Below are positions 38,832 to 49,944 of a stretch of 64,000 nucleotides of DNA, one piece after another. Position numbers and translations under genes: made by a program. Numbering within the stretch: the stretch's first letter is position 1; each line of letters starts with the position of its first letter. The stretch lies in NCBI GenBank assembly GCA_021613375.1, contig CM038706.1, forward strand, positions 23,763,366 to 23,827,365. The letters are read 5' to 3'. Origin of the DNA: Megaleporinus macrocephalus. Lineage: Eukaryota > Chordata > Actinopteri > Characiformes > Anostomidae. The notes under the pieces are model-generated. The model ran no database searches. It was not told the DNA's origin and worked only from the letters and a program-made list of their open reading frames with translations.

Positions 38832-38870
38832 TCACGCTGTTGGAAAATCTTCTCTCCTCTCTGCTGGTAA
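38832..38870 (-). CDS. sdccag8: sdccag8 last coding exon (12 codons plus stop)
   Basis: On the - strand a strong acceptor (TTCTTCCTGTCTCTTCAG) is followed by codons for LPAERREDFPTA and TGA. The phase (0) fits the penultimate exon, giving ...LRIQ/LPAERREDFPTA. Human SDCCAG8 ends in the same way: LRTQ followed by LP and a short divergent tail. This explains the exon although it is only 39 coding bases. The position just beyond the end of akt3, on the opposite strand, matches the human locus. Confidence 0.85.
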   Translation of the reverse strand, partial: LPAERREDFPTA

Positions 38871-41800
38871 CTGAAGAGACAGGAAGAAATACAAACAGTT
38901 CAGTTCATACGTGTGTTTTGACAGAGTGATAGAACCGCTCACAGTGCAAAGCGATGGGAGGGTGCTTTAGCTGCTATGCCTGCAAACTTCCCTCTGTCTT
39001 TAAAAATTTAACTATTTTAATTTGACTAAACTCTTTTCTTATGCACACTAACTACTTGGCCAACTAAAGCAGGGCAATACAGACTTGATCTCAGATTTAT
39101 GAGTTCCATCTGAACTGCTTATTGTTTTACCGTAAATATTAAAAAAGTCAAATTACGTTTATTTCAATGTGGTGTGTCAATTCGCCTCCACTTACATATA
39201 AACTATATTTGTGCCACAGAATTTAAAAACTTTATTTACATTTTTATAGTTGAAGAAAATCAATTTGGTCCAAAGTCTTACACTGTTACATCTACAGTCT
39301 TTACTCATCAACGTTTATGAAAATGGTGGATTATCTACTGTTCCAGGCTGTGAAGGCGAGGTTTGGCACTGTCCACATCATTCTGTAGGATCTGAAAAGA
39401 CAATGGGCGTGGCTGATGTTCATCTTTAAACAAGGCTGAAGTTCCTATTCACCACCTTCTTTAATGAATGTTCTGTTCCACCTTAAATACTACAGCTTGT
39501 ACAGGCACCAGAATGCAAGCGCGGCAGCATTTAAGGTGGATTGTAAATTTCGCAAAAACATGTTGGCGAATAGGAAGCATACCTTCCGTGGATCTTTAAC
39601 AAGTTTGAATCAAAGCTGTTCGTTTGCTCTGCGCATTTCAGACCAGACGGCTTCTTAAATCTTGGAAAATATCAAGCAGCTTTGCTCAGTGTTTAACAAC
39701 ATTTCCACCTTTATTAGCATCACAACCCCAACAGCAACCTGTAAGTAGCAGCCATGCTGTGAGATTCTGTCCATATTTGGCTGGTTGAAGCAGATCATAA
39801 AAAAAATAAAAAAAGTTTCATAGTGAGAGAAAATTTTACTTTATGTTGTGAAGATCAAAAGAAAGTAGCTAGTATAGGTAACTACGAGTAAAGACGTTCC
39901 TGCCTGTATACATTTTGACATGTTGCTTCTGGGTGATCATCACAGTCTCTCAATATAAACTAGCAAATCAAAGCAGAGCTCATCAAATGATTCATAAACT
40001 CACCAAAAACTACATCTGGGAATGTATCAACCAAATTCACATGCCTTCGATTTAGATGTTAGAGCACAATTTAAAAAGCTGAATAATCTTTAAAGGAATA
40101 CCCAGCGTTTCTCAACCTATTCACTCAGTTGATTATTAATATTAATTAACCTGAAACACTTTTAAAGGCACTGAAACACTTCAGTTTCTATTATAAAACA
40201 TACTCCGAGTGAAGGTTTCCTGTTTTTTTCTATGTACAGGAAAATCACTAATCTCATCCTACAGATGCAGCAGACGGATATTAGGTTCAAAACTGTGGAG
40301 TCCTCCTTCAACCACATGGATGTCTCAAGTCGAAGACACTCAGAACAACTCTCTTTGCTCTTTCCTTTATCTCTTTAATCTCTTGTTTCTACTACTGAAC
40401 CACACAAAACATTCCTTTCTGTTCTCCGCAGAAGCAGTCTGAACTCTTCCAAGGAGCCGTTCCACTGAGCATGTGGATGTTCTTAAAGAAAAGCTTGGAC
40501 GGAGAGCTGGAGACGCTAAGTCTCTCCTCCTCTCGTCTCCTAACAAAACAACAGCATGGCAGTATTAACGGAGCCGTGAGTGCGGGCGCTTTGTGGAGAG
40601 GCGCTCCGTTTGCCATAATCTCCTACGGATGTCAGCGTGCGGCTAGTCACTGTCTGTTGCTGACGCGCCTCTAGCAGCAATCTGGATGAGCATCTGTGGG
40701 CGCCTAGTCTTGCGTGATGTGCAGCCATGGCTACCAGCTGCTGTGCTGCTTGTGCTCTCTCTCTCTATCTCTCTTTCCTGCACCCCCCTCTTTCTCGCAC
40801 TCTATTTCAGCTGACATGGAAGTAGTTTAAACCTGCTATGAGCACAGTTGGATTTAAACAACGCCATTTGCAATCAAAACTTGCATCGACTTCCATCAGT
40901 TTCAGATTCAAACTAAAAGCCTGGAAAAATTCAGCAGCTTTCCAGCTAGAATAAAGAGAGAAAACTGAGGAGAAGCGTTTAGAGTCAGATTTAATCATTC
41001 ACATCTAAAGAGGTAAAGACTACCATAGTGTTGGGTGATACAGCATCTACATAGTATTGAGTGTTGCACCACAATGACATTTTATAGATAACAGAAACTC
41101 AGTTAACCACAATATATTTACATTATGTTATATAAGACACATATACACAGATGTATAAAGTCTTAAAAAGGTAGTTTCTTTTGGGGAAGTGTGTCTGGTT
41201 AATTACAATACTGTGCAAGGTCAGGTTTGTAAGTCATGCTGTCAGTACAGAGTATCAGTATTTAAGAGTATGGAGGCATTACCTCTAATACTGCTGACTA
41301 AATGTATGCTCTGATATTGTGATACATTTGAAAAACAACATAATACTGCATTTCAGTACTACCACCCAGCACTAGACTACCATATGACATTCAGCACCAT
41401 GGAGAGCTCCTACAACAGGCCTGTGGGTGGGAAGTTATCAGTTTCTCTAAGCGCACCAACTGCCGCTAAACTGTTCCTGTAGATTTGATCATGGGCTCCT
41501 CAGAAAAAAAACCTCTCCCACGTGTCACTGCAGTACAGAATGTGCTGCTGAGAGATATTCCACCAATAAAGAACACTTTTTGGTCCCATCATAAATTGTG
41601 GAAGAATAAATGCAGTGTAGCACAAACGCTTTCACTGTGTCCTGCACAGCAATCCTTTTTTGGGGTTGCAATAATAAAATTATTATAAACAAAACTAAAC
41701 GGTTTAATCTGCACTGTGACTGCTTTATGACCCACTCTGAGGCTGTCTTGGATAAAATTGAGGAGTCGAGGAGTCAAGACATGGTTTCTGAACGAGGTTT

Positions 41801-42868
41801 GATTTTACATGTCTGAAATGAAACAAATGTTATTGTTGTATAAATGTGTCACCTTCCTGTTTTAAATATTTACATATATTAGATTTGCTAAATCAGATAT
41901 CAGTGACTGGTTCTGCAGTTTTTGTGTTTGATGTATTAATTTGCTGTTTTAAAATGTTTTTGTTTCTCTTTTCTTTACATAAGTGTATATCTTTAATTAA
42001 ACCCAAGTTTTCAGGTCACAATAATATAGTAATCATCTGGATTAGATTAAAATTGTGATCAATGCTCTGTAATGGAGTAGATTTTAAATTAACCCCCCCA
42101 GCCCTCAATACAACATTACACTTCCGTTTTTATGAATGAACTGATTTAGGCTGATTTACATTCTTTACTCTACGTGCGGAAATGTCTGCATGTGTTTCAA
42201 GCGATATAACCGTCACTGCCACATACTTCTCTGCATCAGCTCCTTTGACATGGTTGTTGAGCAACACTTCCAGTAGAGGGCAGTACAGAGTAAATCAGAC
42301 ATGGCGACGGTGGATGAGCTAATAGTTTTGTATTTATTTTAAAAATGACAAAAGACAAGGGTTTGTCTCTGCACCGCGGCGAAGTTACATCACGATTAAA
42401 ATTTCTAATCAACTCGCACAACCAATCCTCAAAAAGTCCTGCCGTTTCTTCTTCGCTGTTTGTATGCAAGTCTTGCACTGCCCCCATGGTCGGCAGCGGT
42501 ATTGCTCCATCTCGTCTGTGAACGCAGAGTACGTACAGAAAGCTCCATGCCTATCCCTATTTAACGTAATGAGCCTTACCGCTACTGGTGTGGGCAAGAG
42601 ATTATGGGGAAAAATACTATACATTCTATATTTCTACATACATATTCTCTAAATATATCTATTTTTATAATTTCTTTAACATACATTTAACATAAAATTC
42701 TCTGCATTTCTTTCACAATTCTTAAAAAAAATTGAACTACTGTATTGATGGATTCAGTATTCAGTATTTCTGAATGTCTGAAAGCAAGTCTCCAGCATTC
42801 AGAAGCACCTAATGCAGTTTCAGTACAGCAGCGAACAGAGAGTGTAATGTTGGCAGTGGAGGTCTGAC
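38871..42868 (-). other. sdccag8: sdccag8 last intron
   Basis: A 4.0-kb intron, donor GTCAGA at 42868 reading down to the acceptor at 38871. It contains a family C repeat (41855-42105), a MITE terminus at 40092-40114, GC-richer DNA around 40440-40740, and a candidate alternative terminal exon at 39335-39391. No other gene was recognised. Confidence 0.75.
41855..42105 (+). repeat. Dispersed repeat family C, copy 2
   Basis: It matches 195-515 in order and orientation (TTTTAAATATTTACATATAT, ATATCAGTGACTGGTTCTG, TCTCTTTTCTTTACATAAGT, CCCCCCAGCCCTC). This is an old interspersed repeat of unknown type. Confidence 0.55.
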
Positions 42869-42995
42869 CTGAATGCGGAGGCTCTGCATTTCTTCACTGA
42901 GGAGCTGTCTCTCCTGCAAGAGCTGCTTCTGTCTGCTGAGCAGATCCAGCACCTGCTGAGCGCTGCACTGACAGTGCTGGTCCAGCTGCTGCAGT
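42869..42995 (-). CDS. sdccag8: sdccag8 penultimate coding exon (C-terminal coiled coil)
   Basis: SDCCAG8 is a centrosome and centriole-satellite coiled-coil protein needed for ciliary and renal function. This 127-nt exon, read on the - strand, has acceptor TTTTGTAG and donor CAG/GTCAGA. After one base completing an Arg codon it encodes LQQLDQHCQCSAQQVLDLLS, then RQKQLLQERQLLSEEMQSLR and IQ. It lines up closely with the human C-terminal region (LRQLDKHSQATAQQLVQLLS, then KQNQLLLERQSLSEE). The heptad pattern of leucines fits a coiled coil. Confidence 0.93.
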
Positions 42996-44356
42996 CTACA
43001 AAACCACACAACATAGCAAACACTCATAAACAACGAATGCACACGCTTTATCACAGCACCAGCACCCTGCATCACTCTTAAATCCTGTGTTCTGTTAGTT
43101 GTTGTCACACTGCTGAATAACAATTAGCTTTATACTGAACACTTTGTACTCGTTTCTTATTTTTAAATGCATTTGTGTGAAAGTTGACAGGAACTGATGT
43201 CTTGCCAGTAAATCCTAATCAAATTTCATGCGCGTAGCCTTGGCTGAGCTGACTTTGGCTGACCATTGTGATTTCAGTGCTCTCATTTTTATGGAAAAAG
43301 GCAAAGACACACACATAATTCATGGGTCCTTTAGGTTTTTGTTTTTTTTTAGTATTTTACTATTTGGTATGTAAGATGGCACTGACTTCACAAGTAGATC
43401 AAATCCACAGTAATCGGTCTTACAAACTTATCTGACCTTTTTCTAAAACGTCTTATGAATTTTGACAATTAACCTAGACATAGTGCAAAATCTTAAAGAT
43501 TCAAGTTAACTTTTCAGTAACTTTAAATCTGAATTTTCAATGCGGTCCCAGATTTTCACTCTGGAACTTGTGTGTTCATTGGTGTGTTCATCTCATAGAT
43601 TGGCCAATTGCTGCATATTCTTCAGCAAGTCACTTTAACTAACAAACAATCGATACGTGTGTCTTTTAAAAAAGTAGCAAAACTTTTGAAACCCCTAAAA
43701 TCACCCATTCACTGATTACATCTTTAGGCTTATTATTCTTCAAGATCTCCAAAGAAACTGGCTGTGTTATTATTACGTTATACAAGTGTGTAATAAACTT
43801 TTGGATGAAAAAAACATTTAAGGTGTTAAAGAATTAAGAGTCAACTAACGACTAATTAATAAAAAATAAAAAAAAACACCTGTTCATCTCACCTTCCCAC
43901 AGTCTGTCATCTAATAGTCTACAGCACCATTTAAAATAATAATCTGTCCAAAAACTAGTTTCACAAACCTACCACCAACATAATATCAGTGAAGACATGT
44001 TTAAATCATCTTGAACTTGCCTCAGGCCATGCGAGTATGTTAAGAGGATTTCTTAACATAAGTCTCGTGTTAAGACTGCTGAGTGTTTTCTGTGTATGTG
44101 ACGTGCTTTTAACCATTTCTGTAGATAACGGTATGTCATACAGTGTAAAAGAAGTGAGCTTGTTGGCTCGTTGACTGTATTTGGGATAACAGGAAATCAG
44201 TCGAAATTAGATTTTTGGCCAAACCATTGCAGTAAATGACAATGATGTGCCCAAACTCTGGGACTCCTGCAGCTACTACTCTTTGGTCCCACTGTGGGGC
44301 TGCCCTCAGAGTCCACGTCCCAGCCTGTCCCAGATCCCTCTCCACAGCAGTGTGCC

Positions 44357-44358
<2 letters not shown>

Positions 44359-44393
<35 letters not shown>
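44359..44393. repeat. (GA)n microsatellite
   Basis: Two GA tracts with one AAAG interruption. Overlapping ORFs through it are low-complexity artefacts. Confidence 0.9.
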
Positions 44394-44394
<1 letters not shown>

Positions 44395-44705
44395 GAGAAG
44401 AGGGGAGGCCTCTAGCTGTTGCTGAGGGGGGAAGACAGATGCCCCGCTCCTGCTGGCTGGGGCCACTGCCGTCTGTGCAGACCCTGTTCTCTCTCTCTCT
44501 CTGTGCTCCCCCACCCTTCCACTTATCCCTCGCTTGCTCCTGTGGGAACTGGAGCAGGCTGCTTAGTCCGGCTGCGGTGGGCAAACGCTCCAAGTTTGGG
44601 TCCCTTCCGCTCGACAATGATCTGCCTTTCACTGGAATTCTTCTCCCTCTTTCTTCTTCACCCCCACCCCATCCATGCTTTGTGTTGGAGCTTCTGTAGG
44701 CAGCA

Positions 44706-44787
44706 TTCTCTCTTTCTTTCTTTCTTTCTTTCTTTCTCTCTCTCTCTCTCTCCTTTCCTTTCCTATTGCCATCGCTTTCTCACACTC

Positions 44788-44832
<45 letters not shown>

Positions 44833-44901
44833 TTTCTCTCTTTCTTTCTTTCTTTCTCTCTCTCTCCTTTCCTTTCCTATTGCCATCGCTTTCTCACACT
44901 C

Positions 44902-44958
<57 letters not shown>

Positions 44959-44980
44959 TTTCTCTCTTTCTTTCTCTGGC
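44706..44980. repeat. CT-rich compound repeat with a 114-bp tandem duplication
   Basis: (CTTT)n and (CT)n tracts alternate. The non-repetitive core TTTCCTATTGCCATCGCTTT plus CTCACACTCTTG occurs twice, starting at about 44751 and 44865, so a unit of about 114 bp was duplicated in tandem. The long Ser/Leu-rich ORFs here (for example 44419-45081) are translation of this repeat and not genes. Confidence 0.9.
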
Positions 44981-47405
44981 CCCCTGCTATGAGCTGGACA
45001 GAGCTGTTAGCAGGGCTGTGGTGGGCAGCTTGTCCCAGGCTAAGGCCCTGCTGTGTGGGGGGCTGGCGCCACTGCTGCTGACCACCTCCAGAGCCTGGCG
45101 CCGGGCAAGCTCTGCCGTGCCTCAGCCCCTTCACCCCTCCACACCCAAAAACCCAACTGCTCGCACTCACCTCTCATACTCCAAAAAAATTCCAAATATT
45201 TTTATTTATGTATATATATTTTTTTCCTTTTTGTGCATGCATATTCATCTACAACTCGTTACAGCATTCATTTCTTTCTAAGAGTTTGGGTCCTCAAAAA
45301 AAAAGCCAAACAAGAGAAAAAAAAGGACAAAAATGGTATGTTTGTTTACCAGACAGCTGGCTTGAAGACAAAAAATGCAAGTTTTGAGATAATGGCCATT
45401 ATTTATTTATTTTTTTAAAAAAGCTACAGACACAGTTTTAGAAGAACACCACCTGGGTTTCAGAAATGGAAAAGAACAGTTTCTTGATCCAAGAAGACAA
45501 TGCAACTATCTTATTGTATATGGATAAAGCACTTCAGTGAGGAGATATAAATACGTGCTTTAGTGTTTAGAATAACAGGTGGTAATTCACTGGTAATTCC
45601 ATAGATGTAAAACCTAGTTTTTCCTAAATCATTAAAATATAAATTATAAACACCCAAGATTATTACATATGTGCTATGTATTATTAGAATTTTGCATTAA
45701 GTTTAATTATAGTACATTAGATTAGTTTAACACTGTTATGTACTATAGTGGGTTTAGCTTCTTATATGTATAGAAAGCATACATGTACATATGTACACAT
45801 GTATATGTATTATTTATAGAAGCCATACATAATATTCAAAACAACCAGGGTCGCAAGTCAGCAACTGAACAGCAATACAGAGAACAGAAAATCGTACCAA
45901 CCCTATCTAACCCAAAAACTACTTCCTGGTGCTGGAACTTTTTTGCAAAATACATACTGTCACTGTCACTTTGTATTTCCAAAATGTAATTTGTAATTTT
46001 AAATTTCCAAAAATGTAACTTACAGGAGAAGTTAACAAGGAAATCATTTATTCCATGTAATGTTGGATTATTTCTATTGGGCTATTTTTTTTTAAATAAA
46101 CTTTTCAATAAAAAATAATATACAATGACTGAACATGGTAACGATGCCAAACACACCACTGAAAAGGCAAAGAGTGTGCAGTGAATGTGGTGCAGCTTTC
46201 TTTAGGCCTGATGTCAGCTAGGTCCAATAACAATGAAACAAAGTCTTGCTGCATCATTCACCTCTAAGATGACGAGTTCTCATTAGCATCCAGTGTGGTA
46301 GAAGCCCTGTTAGTTCATTAGCTTATCTGAAGCTTCCTCTGTCATTCATCCAATGCAAACACCTGAAGATTTCACTCACCTATATCTAGATATTAAATGA
46401 GTTTGCTCCTCTGTGTGCTGCTACACCTGTGTTGTCATGTAAAAAGGTAAGCCTTTATTAACTGAGCTGTCAAGCCATAAGGTGTACCAAGAGACTCCCA
46501 GTTGTAAATATAAATCACAAGAATTCTGTTTAAAATTTGTTTAAAATTCCAATCTGCTAAGCAGTGTCACAGTATCGCCCAAATCTGGACTCCTCTATGT
46601 ATTTGAATCACACTGCCCAGCATTACTGTCCAACACAGGCACCTCACACTAAACACCAGCGTACTGAAATGAATGCTCTGCAAAATCAGCGAGCATTTAT
46701 ACAATTCGTGTTTGCAATAGGAAATTGCCTTTAAAGCGGTGATGCATCGTTAGTTAAAAGTCAAATCTAGGAAAACACTGTTTGTTGATTAGGTTGAAAT
46801 GCTGTTGGTTCATGGTTTTCATCACATTCTACAGGTTTTCCATCAGCTATTTCTATTTCTAGCTGACAGGTAGCATTAATGTCTGTAAAAGTTTCTTGTT
46901 TTTTTTCTCTTTCTGTTGTCATCTAATTATACATTCCTTAACCCTTACAGATGTTCGAATATCAAAATTAGTCAAAATGCATGTAATACAAATATCCCAG
47001 CTCTTAGCTGAACAAATTTCACTTGTCATAAAATGTTCACACAATGTTAATGCCAGCTGGCATTTTCAAACTGTGATAAAAAACTGTGTGATTAAAAAAC
47101 TGTGGCTATGACAGTGACGTTACACCTTACATCCTGAGCAAATTACTGTCGCCTGTGCACTTACACAACTGCATTCATTTAAAATGTTACCATATAGCCA
47201 TTGTGCGAGTAAATATTTTTTCCTTGTCGCTCTGTTCAACTTAGTATTGCAGTATTGGCAAGTCCACGCTGGGCCACACTGCACACAATGGTGAAACTCC
47301 TACTCCACATATGCAGTAATGAGTGGCAGCCAAAAGCAGAGCCTGAGGTCAAGTGCATTAACACAGTTAAGCAGGTTGTGTAATTCAGAAGCCAATTCCC
47401 TTACA

Positions 47406-47432
47406 CACGCACACACACACACACACACACAC
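47406..47432. repeat. (AC)n microsatellite
   Basis: About 12 AC units in CTTACACACG(CACA)n. Probably polymorphic. Confidence 0.9.
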
Positions 47433-47689
47433 AGGGAGCCGCACCTTTACATCTCCACTTCTGGGGGCATACCAGCATATTAACCTGTTACACAATCACA
47501 TTGCCCTTAATATGCAATGCCAAATGCAGTACAGCCCACAAATGTGAGCACGCCGTGAATAGCACAGGTCAAACCTCTCTGTATCTCGAACACAAGTACC
47601 ACGCCTGTCCGGTAACGCAGCATTCGAGTGGACTCAAAGTCCAAAGAAAGATGGGGGGAAAAAAGGAGGGCAAACACCTCTAGCTTGGT

Positions 47690-48060
47690 CTGAAGCTGGA
47701 CGAGCGACAGGGGTCTGATTAAATTAGAAGGCCGTCCAGCAGCTAAGGCAGCAAATCCAATAACCTCCCCCTATTTACTGGCACGCAACTTAATTAGGTT
47801 TTTAATACAGCTTAGCGCATGGGGCCGGGCTGAGCTGGACCTGCCTGGCCACTGCTGCCTCTGCCCACTGCTGGGTGTGCGTGTGTGTGCAAGAGATAGA
47901 GAGGGGGGAGCTTTGAGGGGGGGAACTGTGGGGCAGACGCTTCCCCCTCTCTCTGCTTCCCCGCTGACCCTGGTGAAAGGACACCATCTGCTGGCTCCCA
48001 GGCTAACTGAAGCCAGCACAGCTTCAGCCTCTGTAAACCCCTCTTCTCTCTCTCTAAGGG
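47690..48060. promoter_or_regulatory. Candidate conserved non-coding element in the sdccag8 intron
   Basis: A block around 47700-47830 is rich in homeodomain-type cores (TGATTAAATTAGAAGG, AACTTAATTAGGTTTTTAAT) with AATCCAATAACCTCCCCC between. It passes into a GC-rich segment to about 48060. The texture is that of vertebrate developmental enhancers. The inference is from sequence appearance only. Confidence 0.35.
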
Positions 48061-48416
48061 GCCACGCGGAGCTGCTGCATCCCTATCAGAGTCTCCAAGT
48101 TTTCAGAAGAATCAAGAACAAAAATGAGATATGAGAAAAAAGAAGAAAATAAGACTGATTTAAAAATGATCAAGAAATATTGTAGTATGTTTAAGTTACT
48201 GAATTCATTCAAACCCACAGTAAAAGGAAAACTTTGTACATATATAAAGGTCCAACTGTTATTTTTATTATGTTATGATCTATTTAGACCCAAGGCATTA
48301 ATTGTGACAGTAAAAAAGCTTAATACATACAAAATCATCATTCACAGGGTAAACTTTGTTGGGAGGAGTGTCCCAAACTCTAATGCCTTAATTTCAACTT
48401 GTGAAAAGAAAATAAG

Positions 48417-48417
48417 A

Positions 48418-48453
<36 letters not shown>

Positions 48454-48455
48454 TA
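48417..48455. repeat. (AAT)n microsatellite
   Basis: About 12 AAT/ATA units. The Asn-run ORF across it is an artefact. Confidence 0.9.
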
Positions 48456-49011
48456 CAAATCCTTTAGATATTTTTAAAGTTGAAAGATTTGCATTTAGCT
48501 TGAGTTTACTTTTTACTGCTGTCCAAAGTTTTTGTGTCACTACCAAAACACAGAAGCTGCATCCAAAATTGCCTACTTTTATACCACACAGTAGGCTCAG
48601 TATTCATCAAGCAGTATGCGAACATTGCCTGGATGACCTACTGAATCGGGAGACATTTTTAAATACGTGCACGCAGCACACTATGCCGTCCCATGATTCA
48701 TCACCTGGAGCCGCAAAGGAGATAGAAGGAGGAAAAAACCTGCGGAAAGCCGTATGTCGGCTGTGTGTACAAAGCTACTGCTAGTAAACGTCTGCTGCAG
48801 AAGTAGAAAATTATTACATTCCTTCTGGTTCATCATCTCCGAGCTACAGCTCAACACCATCTGAGCACCGATTCAGGCAAAAAATGTTTAAATGGAACTT
48901 TTAATGAATAGCGGGACGTTTACAGGGATGGTGTGACGTCTGTTAAAGGATGTTGGTAAGATGGTGGACGTAGCGCGCCCGAGGTTGCGTAGGCAGTGAT
49001 CGAGCAGTAAG

Positions 49012-49440
49012 TCCATAGACAGAATCCTATTTTAGCCACACCCCTTAGTTTTAGGGCAGGAAGTGAGATTGCATCCTTATGGCCAAATGGGGAGTATTTA
49101 GATCCCATTGTTTTGAAGTAAACTTGTCCCAAAGTCTGAAAATCAGTGTGTAACCTTAAAAACTGTGCACTTTTCAGTTTTTTTAAGAAAAACACATGAT
49201 TTTAAGTGTCAGCTCTGCACCTAAAACAACATACCATTTAGATTTACATTAGCAAATACTTACAAGGCTTTGATTGAATAGTTACTGCCATATTTCCAAG
49301 ACAAACGATTTTAGTTCATAGGCGGAGTCTTATTTTAGCCACACCTTTGAATTTTAGAGCAGGAAGTGAGAGTGCATCCCTGCCCCTCATGGCCACATAG
49401 GCCCCATTGTTTTAAAGTAATCTCCTCCCAAAATGTTTAA
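49012..49440 (+). repeat. Dispersed repeat family A, two tandem copies
   Basis: Copy 2 starts at about 49012 and copy 3 at about 49313, an offset of about 300 bp. Both contain TTATTTTAGCCACACC or a close variant, then GCAGGAAGTGAGA, TGCATCC and CCCATTGTTTT. Their relative lies at 15280-15600. Head-to-tail copies suggest a tandem-capable element or a local duplication. Confidence 0.65.
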
Positions 49441-49944
49441 TAGCTAAGGAATAACTAAGGAAATGCTGAAATGACTGGGATTGAGTTACTTGCATTTTCC
49501 AGGATGACAATCCGAGATTAATCAGGCAAATTTTAAAAGGGCAGTTTTGGCCTGACCTGTTAAAGCTGTGTTTGTTTGTTATGTACATGCTAGCGTTTTT
49601 TTTTCTGCTCAAATTTTGCAATAATCATAACCTAAAACATTTGGTGATTGGCTTGGTAGTGACAAAAAGGGAAAGGTGAATCATGTATTTTGGTAAATAA
49701 AACGTGGTATAAGTTCAAACGAAAACGATTTTAACCCAAGCCAGTTAAAAGTCATACCAATTGAGCCGTATGATCCATAGGATACTGTCAAAGAAACAGT
49801 TTCCCACTTTCAAAGTTTAGCCTTAGAAGTTGGTTACATTTTCTGCATACACATACTGTGTCTGGTGAAATTTTTATTACTCTATTAGTTTCAATGTGGA
49901 GCACAAAGCTTGTAAATTTTCTTATGTTTTTTTTTTTTTTTTAG

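Noticed and set aside
39464..39658. 64-codon + strand ORF between the two genes
   Set aside because: Short, with no recognisable motif, and located in the sdccag8 last intron on the opposite strand; chance frame.
44419..45081. 220-codon + strand ORF and overlapping frames
   Set aside because: Most of the translation is Ser/Leu/Phe repeats from CT-rich microsatellites; not a gene.
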